64,000 bases of DNA from Pseudomonas fluorescens HK44 (GTDB taxonomy: Bacteria; Pseudomonadota; Gammaproteobacteria; Pseudomonadales; Pseudomonadaceae). Below are positions 26,443 to 35,535 of this stretch, piece by piece (within the stretch, counting starts at the first letter, position 1; every line of letters begins with the position of its first letter). The position numbers and the translations under genes were made by a program. A model generated the notes under the pieces. The model was not told the origin of the DNA and searched no databases. It saw only the letters and a program-made list of their open reading frames with translations. The stretch lies in NCBI RefSeq assembly GCF_000217955.3, contig NZ_AFOY02000015.1:124001-188000 (forward strand), in the 5' to 3' direction.

Positions 26443-27210
26443 TCAGGACAGGAAACCACCGTCCACATTCAACGAAACCCCAGTGGTATAGCTCGACGCA
26501 TCACTCGCCAGATACAACACTGCCCCGGCCATTTCGCTCGGATCAGCCACACGTTTGAGCGGAATCTGCTGCAGCGCGGTCTTCAAAATTGCGTCGTTTT
26601 TCACCAGCGCCGAGGCGAACCTGGTGTCGGTCAGGCCTGGCAGCAGGGCGTTACAGCGGATACCGAACTGCGCGCATTCCTTGGCGAAGACCTTGGTCAT
26701 GTTGATTACCGCCGCCTTGGTCACCGAGTAGATGCCCTGGAAGATGCCCGGCGAAACGCCATTGATCGAGGCGACGTTGATGATGCTGCCGCCACCGTTT
26801 TCGCGCATCAGCTTGCCGGCTTCCACCGACATGAAGAAGTAACCGCGAATGTTCACGTCGACGGTTTTCTGGAAGGCGCCGAGGTCGGTGTCCAGCACGT
26901 TGCAGAACTGCGGGTTGGTCGCGGCGTTGTTGACCAGGATGTCCAGGCGACCGAATTGTTCGCGAATACCGGCGAACACTTGAGTGATCTGTTCCATTTC
27001 ACCGATGTGGCAAGCGACAGCGGTGGCTTTTCCGCCGTCAGCGATGATCGCGTCGGCCACGTGCTGGCAGCCGTCGACTTTGCGGCTCGACACGATCACG
27101 TGGGCACCTTGCTGGGCCAGCAGTTTGGCGATGGCTTCACCGATGCCACGGCTGGCGCCGGAGACGAAAGCGATTTTACCGTCGAGGTCGAACAACTGAG
27201 TCTTGGACAT
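26443..27210 (-). CDS. Short-chain dehydrogenase/reductase
   Basis: This 255-aa SDR-family oxidoreductase has the cofactor motif VSGASRGIGEAIAK (15-28), the NNAAT motif, the catalytic Ser in INVASINGVSPG and the YSVTK catalytic pair. The closing block SYTTGVSLNVDGG is typical. It probably uses NADP(H). It lies 38 bp downstream of a phosphotransferase gene on the same strand, a common pseudomonad pair whose substrate is not known. AAGGAAAAACC precedes ATG 27210. Confidence 0.92.
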   Translation of the reverse strand: MSKTQLFDLDGKIAFVSGASRGIGEAIAKLLAQQGAHVIVSSRKVDGCQHVADAIIADGGKATAVACHIGEMEQITQVFAGIREQFGRLDILVNNAATNPQFCNVLDTDLGAFQKTVDVNIRGYFFMSVEAGKLMRENGGGSIINVASINGVSPGIFQGIYSVTKAAVINMTKVFAKECAQFGIRCNALLPGLTDTRFASALVKNDAILKTALQQIPLKRVADPSEMAGAVLYLASDASSYTTGVSLNVDGGFLS

Positions 27211-27248
27211 GGTTTTTCCTTGTGATGGGCGTGGTGCCAGGGGCGCGA

Positions 27249-28316
27249 TCAGAGGCTGGACTTCTGAATGACTTGCAGGCTCATCTGCTCCAGCAGCTTG
27301 TTCATGTGGATGAACTGCGCGAAGCGTTTGTCCTGGGTCTGACCATGGAAGAAACGGTAGTAGATCTGCTGCACGATACCGGCCAGGCGGAACAGCCCGT
27401 AGGTGTAATAGAAGTCGAAGTTGTCGATCTGGATCCCCGAGCGTTCGGCGTAGTAGTCGACGAACTCGCGGCGGGTCAGCATGCCGGGTGCGTGACTCGG
27501 TTGGCGGCGCATCAGTTGCACCGGTGCCGGGTCGCCGGCTTCGATCCAGTAGGCGAGGGTGTTGCCCAGATCCATCAGTGGATCGCCGAGCGTGGTCAGT
27601 TCCCAATCCAGTACGCCGATGATCTGCATCGGGTTGTTCGGGTCGAGGATCACGTTGTCGAAACGGTAGTCGTTGTGGACGATGCTCGACGTCGGGTGGT
27701 CGGCCGGCATCTTGTCGTTGAGCCAGTCCTTGACCGCTTGCCAGCTTGGTGCGTCAGGCGTCAGGGCTTTCTCATAGCGGTCGCTCCAGCCACGAATCTG
27801 CCGCGCGACATAACCTTGCGGCTTGCCCAGGTCGGCCAGGCCACAGGCCTGGTAATCGACGCGGTGCAGCTCGACGAATTTGTCGATGAAGCTCTTGCAC
27901 AAGGCTTCGGTTTTAGCGGCGTCGAGGCCCAGTTCCGGTGGCAGTTCGGAGCGCAGGATGATCCCCTTGACCCGTTCCATTACATAGAACTCGGCACCGA
28001 TCACCGATTCGTCGGTGCAGTGCACGTAGGCTTTCGGACAGTACGGAAAGCCGTCCTTGAGTTGATTGAGAATGCGAAACTCACGGCCCATGTCGTGGGC
28101 GGACTTGGCCTTGTGGCCAAACGGTGGCCGACGCAGCACGAACTCCTGCTCGGGGTATTCCAGCAGGTACGTCAGGTTTGAAGCGCCGCCGGGGAACTGG
28201 CTGATCTGCGGCAACCCGCTCAGGCCCGGAATGTGCGCCTTGAGGTACGGATCGATCAGGCTGGCATCGAGTTCTTCGCCAGAGCGGATACGGGTGGACT
28301 GGTCAGTAAGCGCCAT
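27249..28316 (-). CDS. Phosphotransferase-family protein (ACAD10/APH-like)
   Basis: This 355-aa protein has the aminoglycoside phosphotransferase/choline kinase fold. The N-terminal lobe includes FPGGASNLTYLLEYPEQEFV. The catalytic loop is IVHNDYRFDNVILDP, and the metal-binding aspartate is in GVLDWELTTLGDPLMDLG. It resembles the kinase domain of human ACAD10 and its bacterial homologues, which act on hydroxyacyl compounds in the human pathway. The bacterial substrate is uncertain. It is first in a two-gene unit with the SDR. Confidence 0.88.
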   Translation of the reverse strand: MALTDQSTRIRSGEELDASLIDPYLKAHIPGLSGLPQISQFPGGASNLTYLLEYPEQEFVLRRPPFGHKAKSAHDMGREFRILNQLKDGFPYCPKAYVHCTDESVIGAEFYVMERVKGIILRSELPPELGLDAAKTEALCKSFIDKFVELHRVDYQACGLADLGKPQGYVARQIRGWSDRYEKALTPDAPSWQAVKDWLNDKMPADHPTSSIVHNDYRFDNVILDPNNPMQIIGVLDWELTTLGDPLMDLGNTLAYWIEAGDPAPVQLMRRQPSHAPGMLTRREFVDYYAERSGIQIDNFDFYYTYGLFRLAGIVQQIYYRFFHGQTQDKRFAQFIHMNKLLEQMSLQVIQKSSL

Positions 28317-28505
28317 GCTTATCCCTTCTGCTTATTTTGGAGGCCAGACATCATTGGCTAATCTAATAGCGCGCCGGGGGCGCCACAAGCGCGACAAGGT
28401 CTTATAGGTTAGCGTGTTGCCGGATAATCAGCGTTCCTGATGTGCGAGAACAGGCTCGGCGGACTATGGTTCAGAGGAGCATCGTTTCCGGGAAGGAGAT
28501 TCGAC

Positions 28506-28898
28506 ATGGGTTGTCCGCAAGTGTGCGCCACCGCGACCCTGCAATGCAGTTTCGGTGCGGCACCGGGGGTGCTCAACGTGCTGCCAGTGAACCGCACGCT
28601 GACCGGGGGCATGCCGGCGGCGAACATCATGGATCACATTCCGCTGCTGAACATCATGCCGTTCGGCATGTGCATGAGCCCGGCCAATCCAATGGTCGCG
28701 GCTGCAACGGCTGCTGCACTTGGGGTGTTGACGCCGATGCCGTGCATCCCGGCCACTGCCGCCCCGTGGATGCCCGGAGCGCCGACCCTGTTGCTGGGGG
28801 GGATGCCTGCCCTCGACGCCAACTGCAGCTTGATGTGCAACTGGGGCGGGATGATCAAGGTTGTCATGCCGGGGCAGATGCAGATGTTGATTCCCTAG
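28506..28898 (+). CDS. PAAR-like (DUF4280/DUF4150-type) T6SS tip protein
   Basis: This 130-aa protein is rich in Gly, Pro, Met and Cys, with many short turns. It opens MGCPQVCATATLQCSFGAAP and contains MPCIPATAAPWMPGAPTLLL, as in PAAR-like proteins of the DUF4280 type that cap the VgrG spike. GGAAGGAG lies 6 bp before ATG 28506, which decides the start. It is on the opposite strand from vgrG and the MORN gene and converges on them, so it has its own promoter. No toxin domain is fused. Confidence 0.82.
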   Translation: MGCPQVCATATLQCSFGAAPGVLNVLPVNRTLTGGMPAANIMDHIPLLNIMPFGMCMSPANPMVAAATAAALGVLTPMPCIPATAAPWMPGAPTLLLGGMPALDANCSLMCNWGGMIKVVMPGQMQMLIP

Positions 28899-28920
28899 GC
28901 CGACGCGAATGCGTAGAGCT

Positions 28921-29463
28921 TCATGCCTCCGAGGGATCGGCCCAGCGGCGGTACCACCAGCGCAGTCGCGAGATCGGTTTGCCTTCGGCATCCAGCGGTC
29001 GCCCGTCGCTGGCGAAGGATTGCTCCGGTTCCAGCAACTGGCCATTGAGATAACGGGCGTTGACCGCTTGTTGGCCGTTGGGATGGAAACGCTGGTAAAG
29101 CCCCTCGCGTACACCGTCACGGTAGAACTCGACCTCCGCGACGCGCCCGTCGGGAAAGTAGTTACTCGCTTCACCATGAAGCAGGCCCCGACGGTAAGTG
29201 GCTTTGCGTTTCAGGCACCCCTCGGGTGCATAGAAGCTCGCGACGCCTTGTAACTTGTCGCGCAAAAAAGGCAACTGCGCCGACACCTTGCCGTTGGGGT
29301 GATACAACACGCTGGTGCCCTGCAACTCGCCTTTGCTGTAACTCAGATCTGCCTGAGGGTGCCCGGCCTCTTTAATGTGCAGCGGACCGTCCAATTGATC
29401 GTCAGTGAGGCGGCCACTCATTTGGCTGTCGCCACGCTCCAGTTCTACCTTGCTGGATGCCAT
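28921..29463 (-). CDS. MORN-repeat protein linked to VgrG
   Basis: This 180-aa protein is made of about five MORN_2-type repeats, seen as GELQGTSVLYHPNGKVSAQL, LQGVASFYAPEGCLKRKA, LHGEASNYFPDGRVAEVE and EGLYQRFHPNGQQAV. The C-terminus is tryptophan- and arginine-rich. It begins 13 bp after the vgrG stop, so the two are probably co-transcribed. Such repeat proteins next to vgrG may be adaptors or immunity proteins; I cannot tell which. There is no signal peptide. Confidence 0.85.
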   Translation of the reverse strand: MASSKVELERGDSQMSGRLTDDQLDGPLHIKEAGHPQADLSYSKGELQGTSVLYHPNGKVSAQLPFLRDKLQGVASFYAPEGCLKRKATYRRGLLHGEASNYFPDGRVAEVEFYRDGVREGLYQRFHPNGQQAVNARYLNGQLLEPEQSFASDGRPLDAEGKPISRLRWWYRRWADPSEA

Positions 29464-29476
29464 CTTCGGTTGCTCC

Positions 29477-31486
29477 TCAGTTGACCTTCACCAGTCCGCC
29501 CTTGATGGTCAGCATGCCGCCGCCGTCGACAGTCTGCTCGGCACCGCCCTTGTTGGTCAGGCTGACCCCGGCATCATTGGTCAGCGAGGTGCCGGCCTTG
29601 TTGGTCAGCTCCGTACCCGCCTGATTGCTCAGGGAGGTGCCGGCCTTCTGACTGATCGAGGTGCTGGCCTGGGCCGCCAGATCGGCGCCACTCTTGATCG
29701 CGAAACTGCCACCGCTTTGCAGTGTGAGAGTGCCGCTCACCTTGATGGTCAGGTTGCCATCCACCGTCAGGCTGTAATCGCCAGTGACCTTGTGCTCGTA
29801 GTTGCCGCCGGTGCTGTGCTTCTGATCGGCGCCGACCTTCACCGTGCGGCTGTCCTTGACGTCGAGGCTGTCGCTGCCGGTCTGGATCGTCACGCTGCGT
29901 TTGCCTTTTTCCAGGGTCACGGTCTCGTCGCCTTCCTTGACCGTGCGGGTTCGGGCGTTCTTTACCGTGAGGATTTCATCATGGCCGACGCTGGCGGTAG
30001 TGTCGTTGAGTACATTGATCTTGAAGTCCTTCTGCGCCTGCAGAAACACCTCTTCGGCGTCCTTCTTGTCCTCGAAGCGCAACTCGTTGAAACCGCCGCC
30101 ACCTTTGGATGAGTGGGTCTTGATCCCGGACTGGGTCTGGTTCGCTGGCAGCGCATAGGGCAGGGCGTTGTCACCGTTGTAGACGCAACCGGTAACCAAT
30201 GGCCGGTCCGGATCGCCGTCGATAAAGGTCACGATTACTTCCTGACCGATCCGCGGTACGAACTGCATGCCAAAACCCTTGCCGCTCCACGGCAGCACCA
30301 CGCGAACCCAGCAGGAACTGCTTTCGTCATTCTTGCCATCGCGATCCCAGGGGAACTGCAACTTGATCCGGCCGTACTGGTCGGTCCAGATTTCCTCGCC
30401 GGATTTGCCGACCACCAGCGCTGTTTGCGTATGCATCCGCGGCTTGGGCGTGAGCCGCGCCGGACGATAGGGCGTAGCTTTGGGGATGGCTTCGAAGCGG
30501 TTGCGGTAGCTGTCATGACTGGCCTCATGAGTCACCGCCGTCACCACCCAATCGATATTCAGCGTCGGGTCATCGTGACCGGCCAGCGTGAACCAGTGCC
30601 CCGGTACCAGCCAACGGCAATCGCTCTCGCCGACGAAGCGCTTCTCCTGACTGCGCAAACCGTCCACCCGCTGCTTGGTCAGCGCATCGCCCCGGGCCTT
30701 GGCGTTGTAGCCGCCCGGATGTTCATAGATGGACCGTGGCCCGGCCACGGCTTCGGCCTGGTCGTAGAGGGACGTGGTCGGTGTGGTGAACTCATAATCC
30801 GTTGCCCGATACACCCCGGCTACCGCCTGCACACAGACTTGTCCGGAACGGATGCCATGCAATTCGCGCTCGCCCATTCGCTGCCCGAGATACGTCACCT
30901 TCGGCCCATTGGGGATGGGCACGAAGGCATCGTTACTGTCCCCCAGAATCAGCGTGTGCTTACCGTCTTCATGGGTGAAAAACCAGAAAATCCCTTCTTC
31001 TTCCAGCAGCCGCGAAACAAAGGCGAAATCGGTTTCGCCGTACTGCACGCAGTACTCGCGGGGCGTGTAGCTACCGGTGAGTTTCAACTGGAAATCGGTG
31101 AAACCGTGAGCCTTGAAAATCGTCGTGACGATGTCCGAGGTGGCGAGGTTCTGGAACACCCGGTTGTTGCTGGCCAGGGTCAGCCACCAGAGCCATGGCC
31201 TTAAGACAAGTTGATAGCGCTCGGCGGTGGCGTCGGCGGGGAGTTGGCGGATTTCGGCGACCAGTGCGTCGAGCGGGCGGGTCAGGGCGTCGTTGTGCAG
31301 GGTGGTGGTGACGTGGGTGGCGACGGCGCTGGTCAGGGCGAGGGACGCGCCGTCGTTGAGGCCGTTGAGGGTTTGCGAACTCAGGGCGTTAAGCGATTCT
31401 TCGCCGGAGATTGACTCAGGGTAAAGCGCCGACAGTGAGGTGGCGGTGAGGGAGAGGGTGGTATTGCTGTCGGCGGTGCGGGGCAT
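29477..31486 (-). CDS. vgrG: T6SS spike protein VgrG (TssI)
   Basis: This 669-aa spike has gp27-like domains (about 1-370, with ECVQYGETDFAFVSRLLEEE-like sequence), the gp5 OB-fold (GRIKLQFPWDRDGKNDE) and a C-terminal beta-helix needle. The needle is built of short repeats such as KAGTSLSNQAGTELTNKAGT. There is no extra effector domain after the needle, so cargo should be loaded non-covalently or through the PAAR tip. It follows the two unknown genes and precedes the MORN gene. Confidence 0.95.
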   Translation of the reverse strand: MPRTADSNTTLSLTATSLSALYPESISGEESLNALSSQTLNGLNDGASLALTSAVATHVTTTLHNDALTRPLDALVAEIRQLPADATAERYQLVLRPWLWWLTLASNNRVFQNLATSDIVTTIFKAHGFTDFQLKLTGSYTPREYCVQYGETDFAFVSRLLEEEGIFWFFTHEDGKHTLILGDSNDAFVPIPNGPKVTYLGQRMGERELHGIRSGQVCVQAVAGVYRATDYEFTTPTTSLYDQAEAVAGPRSIYEHPGGYNAKARGDALTKQRVDGLRSQEKRFVGESDCRWLVPGHWFTLAGHDDPTLNIDWVVTAVTHEASHDSYRNRFEAIPKATPYRPARLTPKPRMHTQTALVVGKSGEEIWTDQYGRIKLQFPWDRDGKNDESSSCWVRVVLPWSGKGFGMQFVPRIGQEVIVTFIDGDPDRPLVTGCVYNGDNALPYALPANQTQSGIKTHSSKGGGGFNELRFEDKKDAEEVFLQAQKDFKINVLNDTTASVGHDEILTVKNARTRTVKEGDETVTLEKGKRSVTIQTGSDSLDVKDSRTVKVGADQKHSTGGNYEHKVTGDYSLTVDGNLTIKVSGTLTLQSGGSFAIKSGADLAAQASTSISQKAGTSLSNQAGTELTNKAGTSLTNDAGVSLTNKGGAEQTVDGGGMLTIKGGLVKVN

Positions 31487-31573
31487 TGAGCAACCTCAAA
31501 CAATGATCAATGAATGTGTAGCGACGCAGGAGAAAATCCTGTCTCTGGTCCCCTTTTTCCACTCTCCCGTGAC

Positions 31574-32242
31574 TTAGATGTAGGGATTGTTTCGTATGAC
31601 TTTTGCCGTGGCCTTCTCCGCAATTTTGTTAGTCGAAGTCTGTCCTGCGACTTCTGCGTCAATCCCGACTGAGTCGGTCAGAACACCACCAAAGGTTCCG
31701 CCCGGTGCACGACCATTGAGCCAACCAAGGTTTGCGCTGGCGGTATTGGCCCATAGCACCGCATCCTGCAAGGTGTCATGCCAGGACACGATGGTGTCGT
31801 TGCGCATCTGCGCCTCATCATGCGTGGCCACTTTGAAGTAGAGGGTACGCCCCCCTGCATAGGCCCCAAGCAGCGCGGTAAGCATGTTGCCTGTGTGGGC
31901 AAGATTGCAGCAGACATAGCAACGGTAGGCAGGTGCGACTGGCGGGTTGTTACTGAAAAAATGTACCCAATATGCGGTGCTTCCCGCCGCAAGCCATGCA
32001 GTTACGGTTCCCCAATGGGGGGCCGCAAGACCTGTGTTTTGATTTTGTGCAGCAGTAATTCTTGGATCGACACTAATCGCCCCGGTTACCGCGGCGGCGT
32101 AGCCAGCCGGGGCAACCTTCAACCCGACGGTGTAGGCGGCGTGGCTATAGGCATCAGTAGTAGGGTCGGCAGCGAATAGCGTGGCAGTTGCATTGACCGC
32201 CGTATTCAAGCGATGAGATACATCCAGATCGTCGTATGACAT
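31574..32242 (-). CDS. Unknown protein in T6SS cargo position
   Basis: This 222-aa protein has a strong ribosome-binding site (GGAGGTGAGCA before ATG 32242) and no signal peptide or long membrane helix. The sequence is rich in Ala, Thr and Asn, with a central block of aromatic and cysteine residues (APAYRCYVCCNLAHTGN) and a C-terminal half with HDTLQDAVLWANTASANLGW. I recognise no domain. It is AT-richer than the core T6SS genes and lies between a caspase-like gene and vgrG, so cargo, adaptor or immunity protein are the obvious options. Confidence 0.8.
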   Translation of the reverse strand: MSYDDLDVSHRLNTAVNATATLFAADPTTDAYSHAAYTVGLKVAPAGYAAAVTGAISVDPRITAAQNQNTGLAAPHWGTVTAWLAAGSTAYWVHFFSNNPPVAPAYRCYVCCNLAHTGNMLTALLGAYAGGRTLYFKVATHDEAQMRNDTIVSWHDTLQDAVLWANTASANLGWLNGRAPGGTFGGVLTDSVGIDAEVAGQTSTNKIAEKATAKVIRNNPYI

Positions 32243-32327
32243 TGCTCACCTCCGTTCGTCTATATATTCACTGTGTAGGCGCATTTGCCTTCGCCTAATG
32301 ACAGCGTTGAAATACGAGGCTCGGTCT

Positions 32328-32915
32328 TCATGAGGGCCACTGTCTTCTGTGCGTTGACGGAAGAGAACCGTCAAATGCTCTTTTGTGTCCGGTTCTCAAG
32401 TCTACAGTCGCGGCCATTAATGGAACGGTGTAAGCCGTTAGCTTGACGTTATCAAAGCCTCTGGTGGTCAGTGACCAGTACAATCTGGCCCCATAAGAAT
32501 CTAATGCGCTTCCGGTGACGGAGGGGTCTATGGCACCACCGTTGCAAGCAAAAAGCTTCACGTTCTTGATATTTCTAGGCAGTCCGTCTTCTTGCATCCT
32601 GAACGTGAGTTCTTGTGCGCTTAGTTCGACGCGACCACCAATGAACATATTTATATTTGAGATGTATTTCCTGCCAATATTGCAATGACCCATGATGTAG
32701 AGGGTGTACTCGTCAGGATCCAGAGGCTGCAGGATTGATAACACCGGAGCGCTTGTTATTCGCTCGAGGATTTTCGGTGCCTTGCGTTTTTGAGGTGTAC
32801 TGGTTCCCGTCATGTAGGAGGCCATGTTCGACCTCCATGTGTTGGCAGCGGTAACTAATTGATTATTGCTTTCCAGGTTTGAGAATGGGATGTAGATGTA
32901 ATATTGGCCTGGCAT
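32328..32915 (-). CDS. Candidate caspase-fold (C80/CHAT-like) T6SS effector
   Basis: This 195-aa protein is clearly AT-richer than its neighbours. A strand ending in His, YTLYIMGHCNIG (His77), is followed by FIGGRVELSAQEL and then GLPRNIKNVKLFACNGG with Cys124. A strand-Gly-His and later a strand-Ala-Cys is the catalytic pattern of caspase-fold peptidases such as C80 toxin proteases, CHAT and gingipains. The family match is my inference from the motif spacing. The start is uncertain: ATG 32915 has only a weak ribosome-binding site and GTG 32924 is possible. It begins 69 bp after the clpV stop and may be T6SS cargo. Confidence 0.7.
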   Translation of the reverse strand: MPGQYYIYIPFSNLESNNQLVTAANTWRSNMASYMTGTSTPQKRKAPKILERITSAPVLSILQPLDPDEYTLYIMGHCNIGRKYISNINMFIGGRVELSAQELTFRMQEDGLPRNIKNVKLFACNGGAIDPSVTGSALDSYGARLYWSLTTRGFDNVKLTAYTVPLMAATVDLRTGHKRAFDGSLPSTHRRQWPS

Positions 32916-32983
32916 ATATTTCACTCGACTGGCTATTTTTAGCGCTACTGCGCTAATTCGATTGTTATGTGTGCTGCAAGAAA

Positions 32984-35533
32984 CTACTCCAGCACCCACT
33001 CCGCCAACTTCCCCGTCACCTGCGTCATCAACACATTCTCGACATCCCGCGCACCCGCCGCGCTGCACTTGGCCAACACCGCCTGCACAATCCCGGCATC
33101 AAACTCGAACTGTTTGCCGGTCGCGGCCTTGTAGCGGCCACGCAATTTCTCCAGTTTCGCCAAGACAATGCCTTCCAGCGTCGCCTCATCCAGCGGCCGA
33201 TACGCCACCACGGTCATGCGCGCCAGAAACGCCGGGCGGAAGGCTTTCAGCAGTACTTTGTGCAGGGCTTCGGTGAAGGCATCGCCGTCCAAGTGCGCGG
33301 TCGGTGTGTCGAGCAGCAGTTCGGCACCGACGTTGCTGGTGGCGAGCATCACGGTGTTTTTGAAGTCCACCACCAGGCCGGTGCCGTCTTCCATCAGGCC
33401 CTTGTCGAAGACGTTATAAAAAGCCTCCAGTACATCCGGGTGGGCTTTTTCGATTTCGTCGAGCAGCACCACGGAATAGGGTTTGCGCCGCACGGCTTCC
33501 GTCAGCACGCCGCCGCTGCCGTAGCCGACATAGCCGGGCGGGGCGCCTTTGAGTTGGCTGACGGTGTGGGCTTCCTGATATTCCGAGAGGTTGATGCTGA
33601 TCAGGTTGCGTTCGCCGCCATACAGCGCATCGGCCAGGGCGTAGGCGGTTTCGGTTTTGCCGACGCCGGTGGGGCCGACCAGCAGGAACACGCCAACCGG
33701 TTTTTGCGGGTCGGTGAGGCCGGCGCGATACGCCTGCAAGCGTTGGGCGATGGTGTTCAGCGCGGTGCGTTGGCCCATCACCCGCTGGCTCATGCGCTGG
33801 CCGAGGGTGCGCACGGCGTGGGCTTCGTCAGCGAGCATCTTGCCCACCGGGATGCCGGTCCAGCCGGCAATCACCGCCGCGACGGTTTTCGCATCGACTT
33901 GCTCCGGCACCAGCGGGTCGTCCTGGCGAATGGCGTCGAGGCCGGCTTCCAGGCGCAGCAGTTCGGCGGCCAGATGGTCGAGGCGTCCGTCGGTGACATC
34001 ATCCGGTTTGTCGCTGTCGGCGCGTTCGCTCAGGGCCAGCAGTTCGCGCCGGGTTTCCAGCAGCTCGCGCACGGCGACGCGTTCTTCGCTCCAGCGGATC
34101 TCCAGTTCGCGAATGGCCTGCACGTTGCTGGTGGACTCGGTCTCGAGCACGGTAATGCGCTCACGGTGATCCAGGCCGGTGGCCTGTTCGCGGCGCAGGC
34201 GTTCGACTTCATCCTTGAGGCTTTGCTGGCGATGACGCAGGCTCTCCAGCGGTGGCGGGACGTCGTGTTGCCCGAGGGCGACCCGCGCGCAGGCGGTGTC
34301 GAGCACGCTGATGGCTTTGTCCGGTAATTGCCGGCCAGAGATGTAGCGATGGGACAGTTTCACTGCTTCATGAATCGCCGCATCCAGGACCTGCACGCCG
34401 TGGTGTTGTTCGAGTTTGGCGGCGACCCCACGGAGCATTTCCACGGCAGTGATTTCATCCGGTTCTTCGACTTGCACCAGTTGGAAGCGTCGGGCAAGGG
34501 CCGGGTCTTTCTCGAAGTATTTTTTGTACTCAAGCCAGGTGGTGGCGGCCAGGGTGCGCAATTCACCACGGGCCAGTGCCGGTTTGAGCAGGTTGGCGGC
34601 GTCGCTGCCGCCCTCGACACCCCCGGCGCCGATCAGGGTGTGGGCTTCGTCGATGAACAGGATGATCGGTTTTTCCGCGCTACGGACGGCGTCGATCACC
34701 CCTTTGAGCCGCTGCTCGAATTCACCTTTGACCCCGGCGCCGGCCTGCAACAGACCAAGGTCAAGGACTCGCAGACTGACTTCTTGCAGCGACGGCGGTA
34801 CGTCCCCGGCGGCGATCCGCAGGGCCAGGCCTTCGACCACCGCGGTTTTGCCGACGCCCGGCGCGCCAACCAGAATCGGGTTGTTCTGGCGACGGCGCAG
34901 CAGGATGTCGATGCACTGGCGAATTTCGCCGTCACGCCCGACGATGGGATCGATGCGTCCGGCATGCGCGTCGGCGGTCAGGTCCTGGGTAAACTGGTCG
35001 AGCAGCGAGTCCTGTTTCTGCTGCGGTTTGCCGGCGGTAGCGGCTACCGCACGGGCGGCGCCGACGTGCTCGCGGGAGCTTTCGGTCCATTCCAGCAGAT
35101 TGCTGCGCAGGGCGTCCCGAGGAATGCGCAGCAGCGACGAAGCGCTGTTGAGCAACAGGCTGCGGCGTTCATCACGGTCGAGCAGCGCCAACAGCAACAG
35201 GCCGGAACGGATGCTCTCAAGGCCAAGCACGCTGGCTTGCACCACAGCGTCCTCCAGCAGGCCGATGGTCTGCGCCGAAAGTGCCGGGGTGCGGGTGCTG
35301 CCGGTCTTGAACAACTCCAGGGCCTTGTTGATTTCCGCCGTCAATGCATCGCGTTCCAGGCCGAAGCGCGGCAGCAGGTAGGCGAAGTCACCGCCTTCGA
35401 TTTCCAGCAGTTCAAGCAACAGGTGCTCGATTTCAACGTAATGATGACCGCGTTGCAGGCAACGCTGGGCGGCCCGTTCCAGGGCGCGGCGGTTGTCCGG
35501 GTTGAGGCGTCCGATCAGGCTGGCCAGTTCCAT
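32984..35533 (-). CDS. clpV: T6SS AAA+ unfoldase ClpV (TssH)
   Basis: This 849-aa ATPase disassembles contracted TssB/TssC sheaths. An N-terminal Clp-N domain (about 1-150) is followed by the first AAA+ module with Walker A GAPGVGKTAVVEG and Walker B IILFIDEAHTLIGAG. A coiled-coil middle domain comes next, then the second module with GPTGVGKTETAYAL. Length and order are normal for ClpV. ATG 35533 lies 2 bp after the tssG stop. Confidence 0.95.
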   Translation of the reverse strand: MELASLIGRLNPDNRRALERAAQRCLQRGHHYVEIEHLLLELLEIEGGDFAYLLPRFGLERDALTAEINKALELFKTGSTRTPALSAQTIGLLEDAVVQASVLGLESIRSGLLLLALLDRDERRSLLLNSASSLLRIPRDALRSNLLEWTESSREHVGAARAVAATAGKPQQKQDSLLDQFTQDLTADAHAGRIDPIVGRDGEIRQCIDILLRRRQNNPILVGAPGVGKTAVVEGLALRIAAGDVPPSLQEVSLRVLDLGLLQAGAGVKGEFEQRLKGVIDAVRSAEKPIILFIDEAHTLIGAGGVEGGSDAANLLKPALARGELRTLAATTWLEYKKYFEKDPALARRFQLVQVEEPDEITAVEMLRGVAAKLEQHHGVQVLDAAIHEAVKLSHRYISGRQLPDKAISVLDTACARVALGQHDVPPPLESLRHRQQSLKDEVERLRREQATGLDHRERITVLETESTSNVQAIRELEIRWSEERVAVRELLETRRELLALSERADSDKPDDVTDGRLDHLAAELLRLEAGLDAIRQDDPLVPEQVDAKTVAAVIAGWTGIPVGKMLADEAHAVRTLGQRMSQRVMGQRTALNTIAQRLQAYRAGLTDPQKPVGVFLLVGPTGVGKTETAYALADALYGGERNLISINLSEYQEAHTVSQLKGAPPGYVGYGSGGVLTEAVRRKPYSVVLLDEIEKAHPDVLEAFYNVFDKGLMEDGTGLVVDFKNTVMLATSNVGAELLLDTPTAHLDGDAFTEALHKVLLKAFRPAFLARMTVVAYRPLDEATLEGIVLAKLEKLRGRYKAATGKQFEFDAGIVQAVLAKCSAAGARDVENVLMTQVTGKLAEWVLE

Positions 35534-35535
35534 GT

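Noticed and set aside
29520..29690. Repeated short units at the vgrG 3' end looking like a tandem array
   Set aside because: They encode the beta-helix needle repeats of VgrG; there are no spacers, and the units vary as protein repeats do, so this is not CRISPR.
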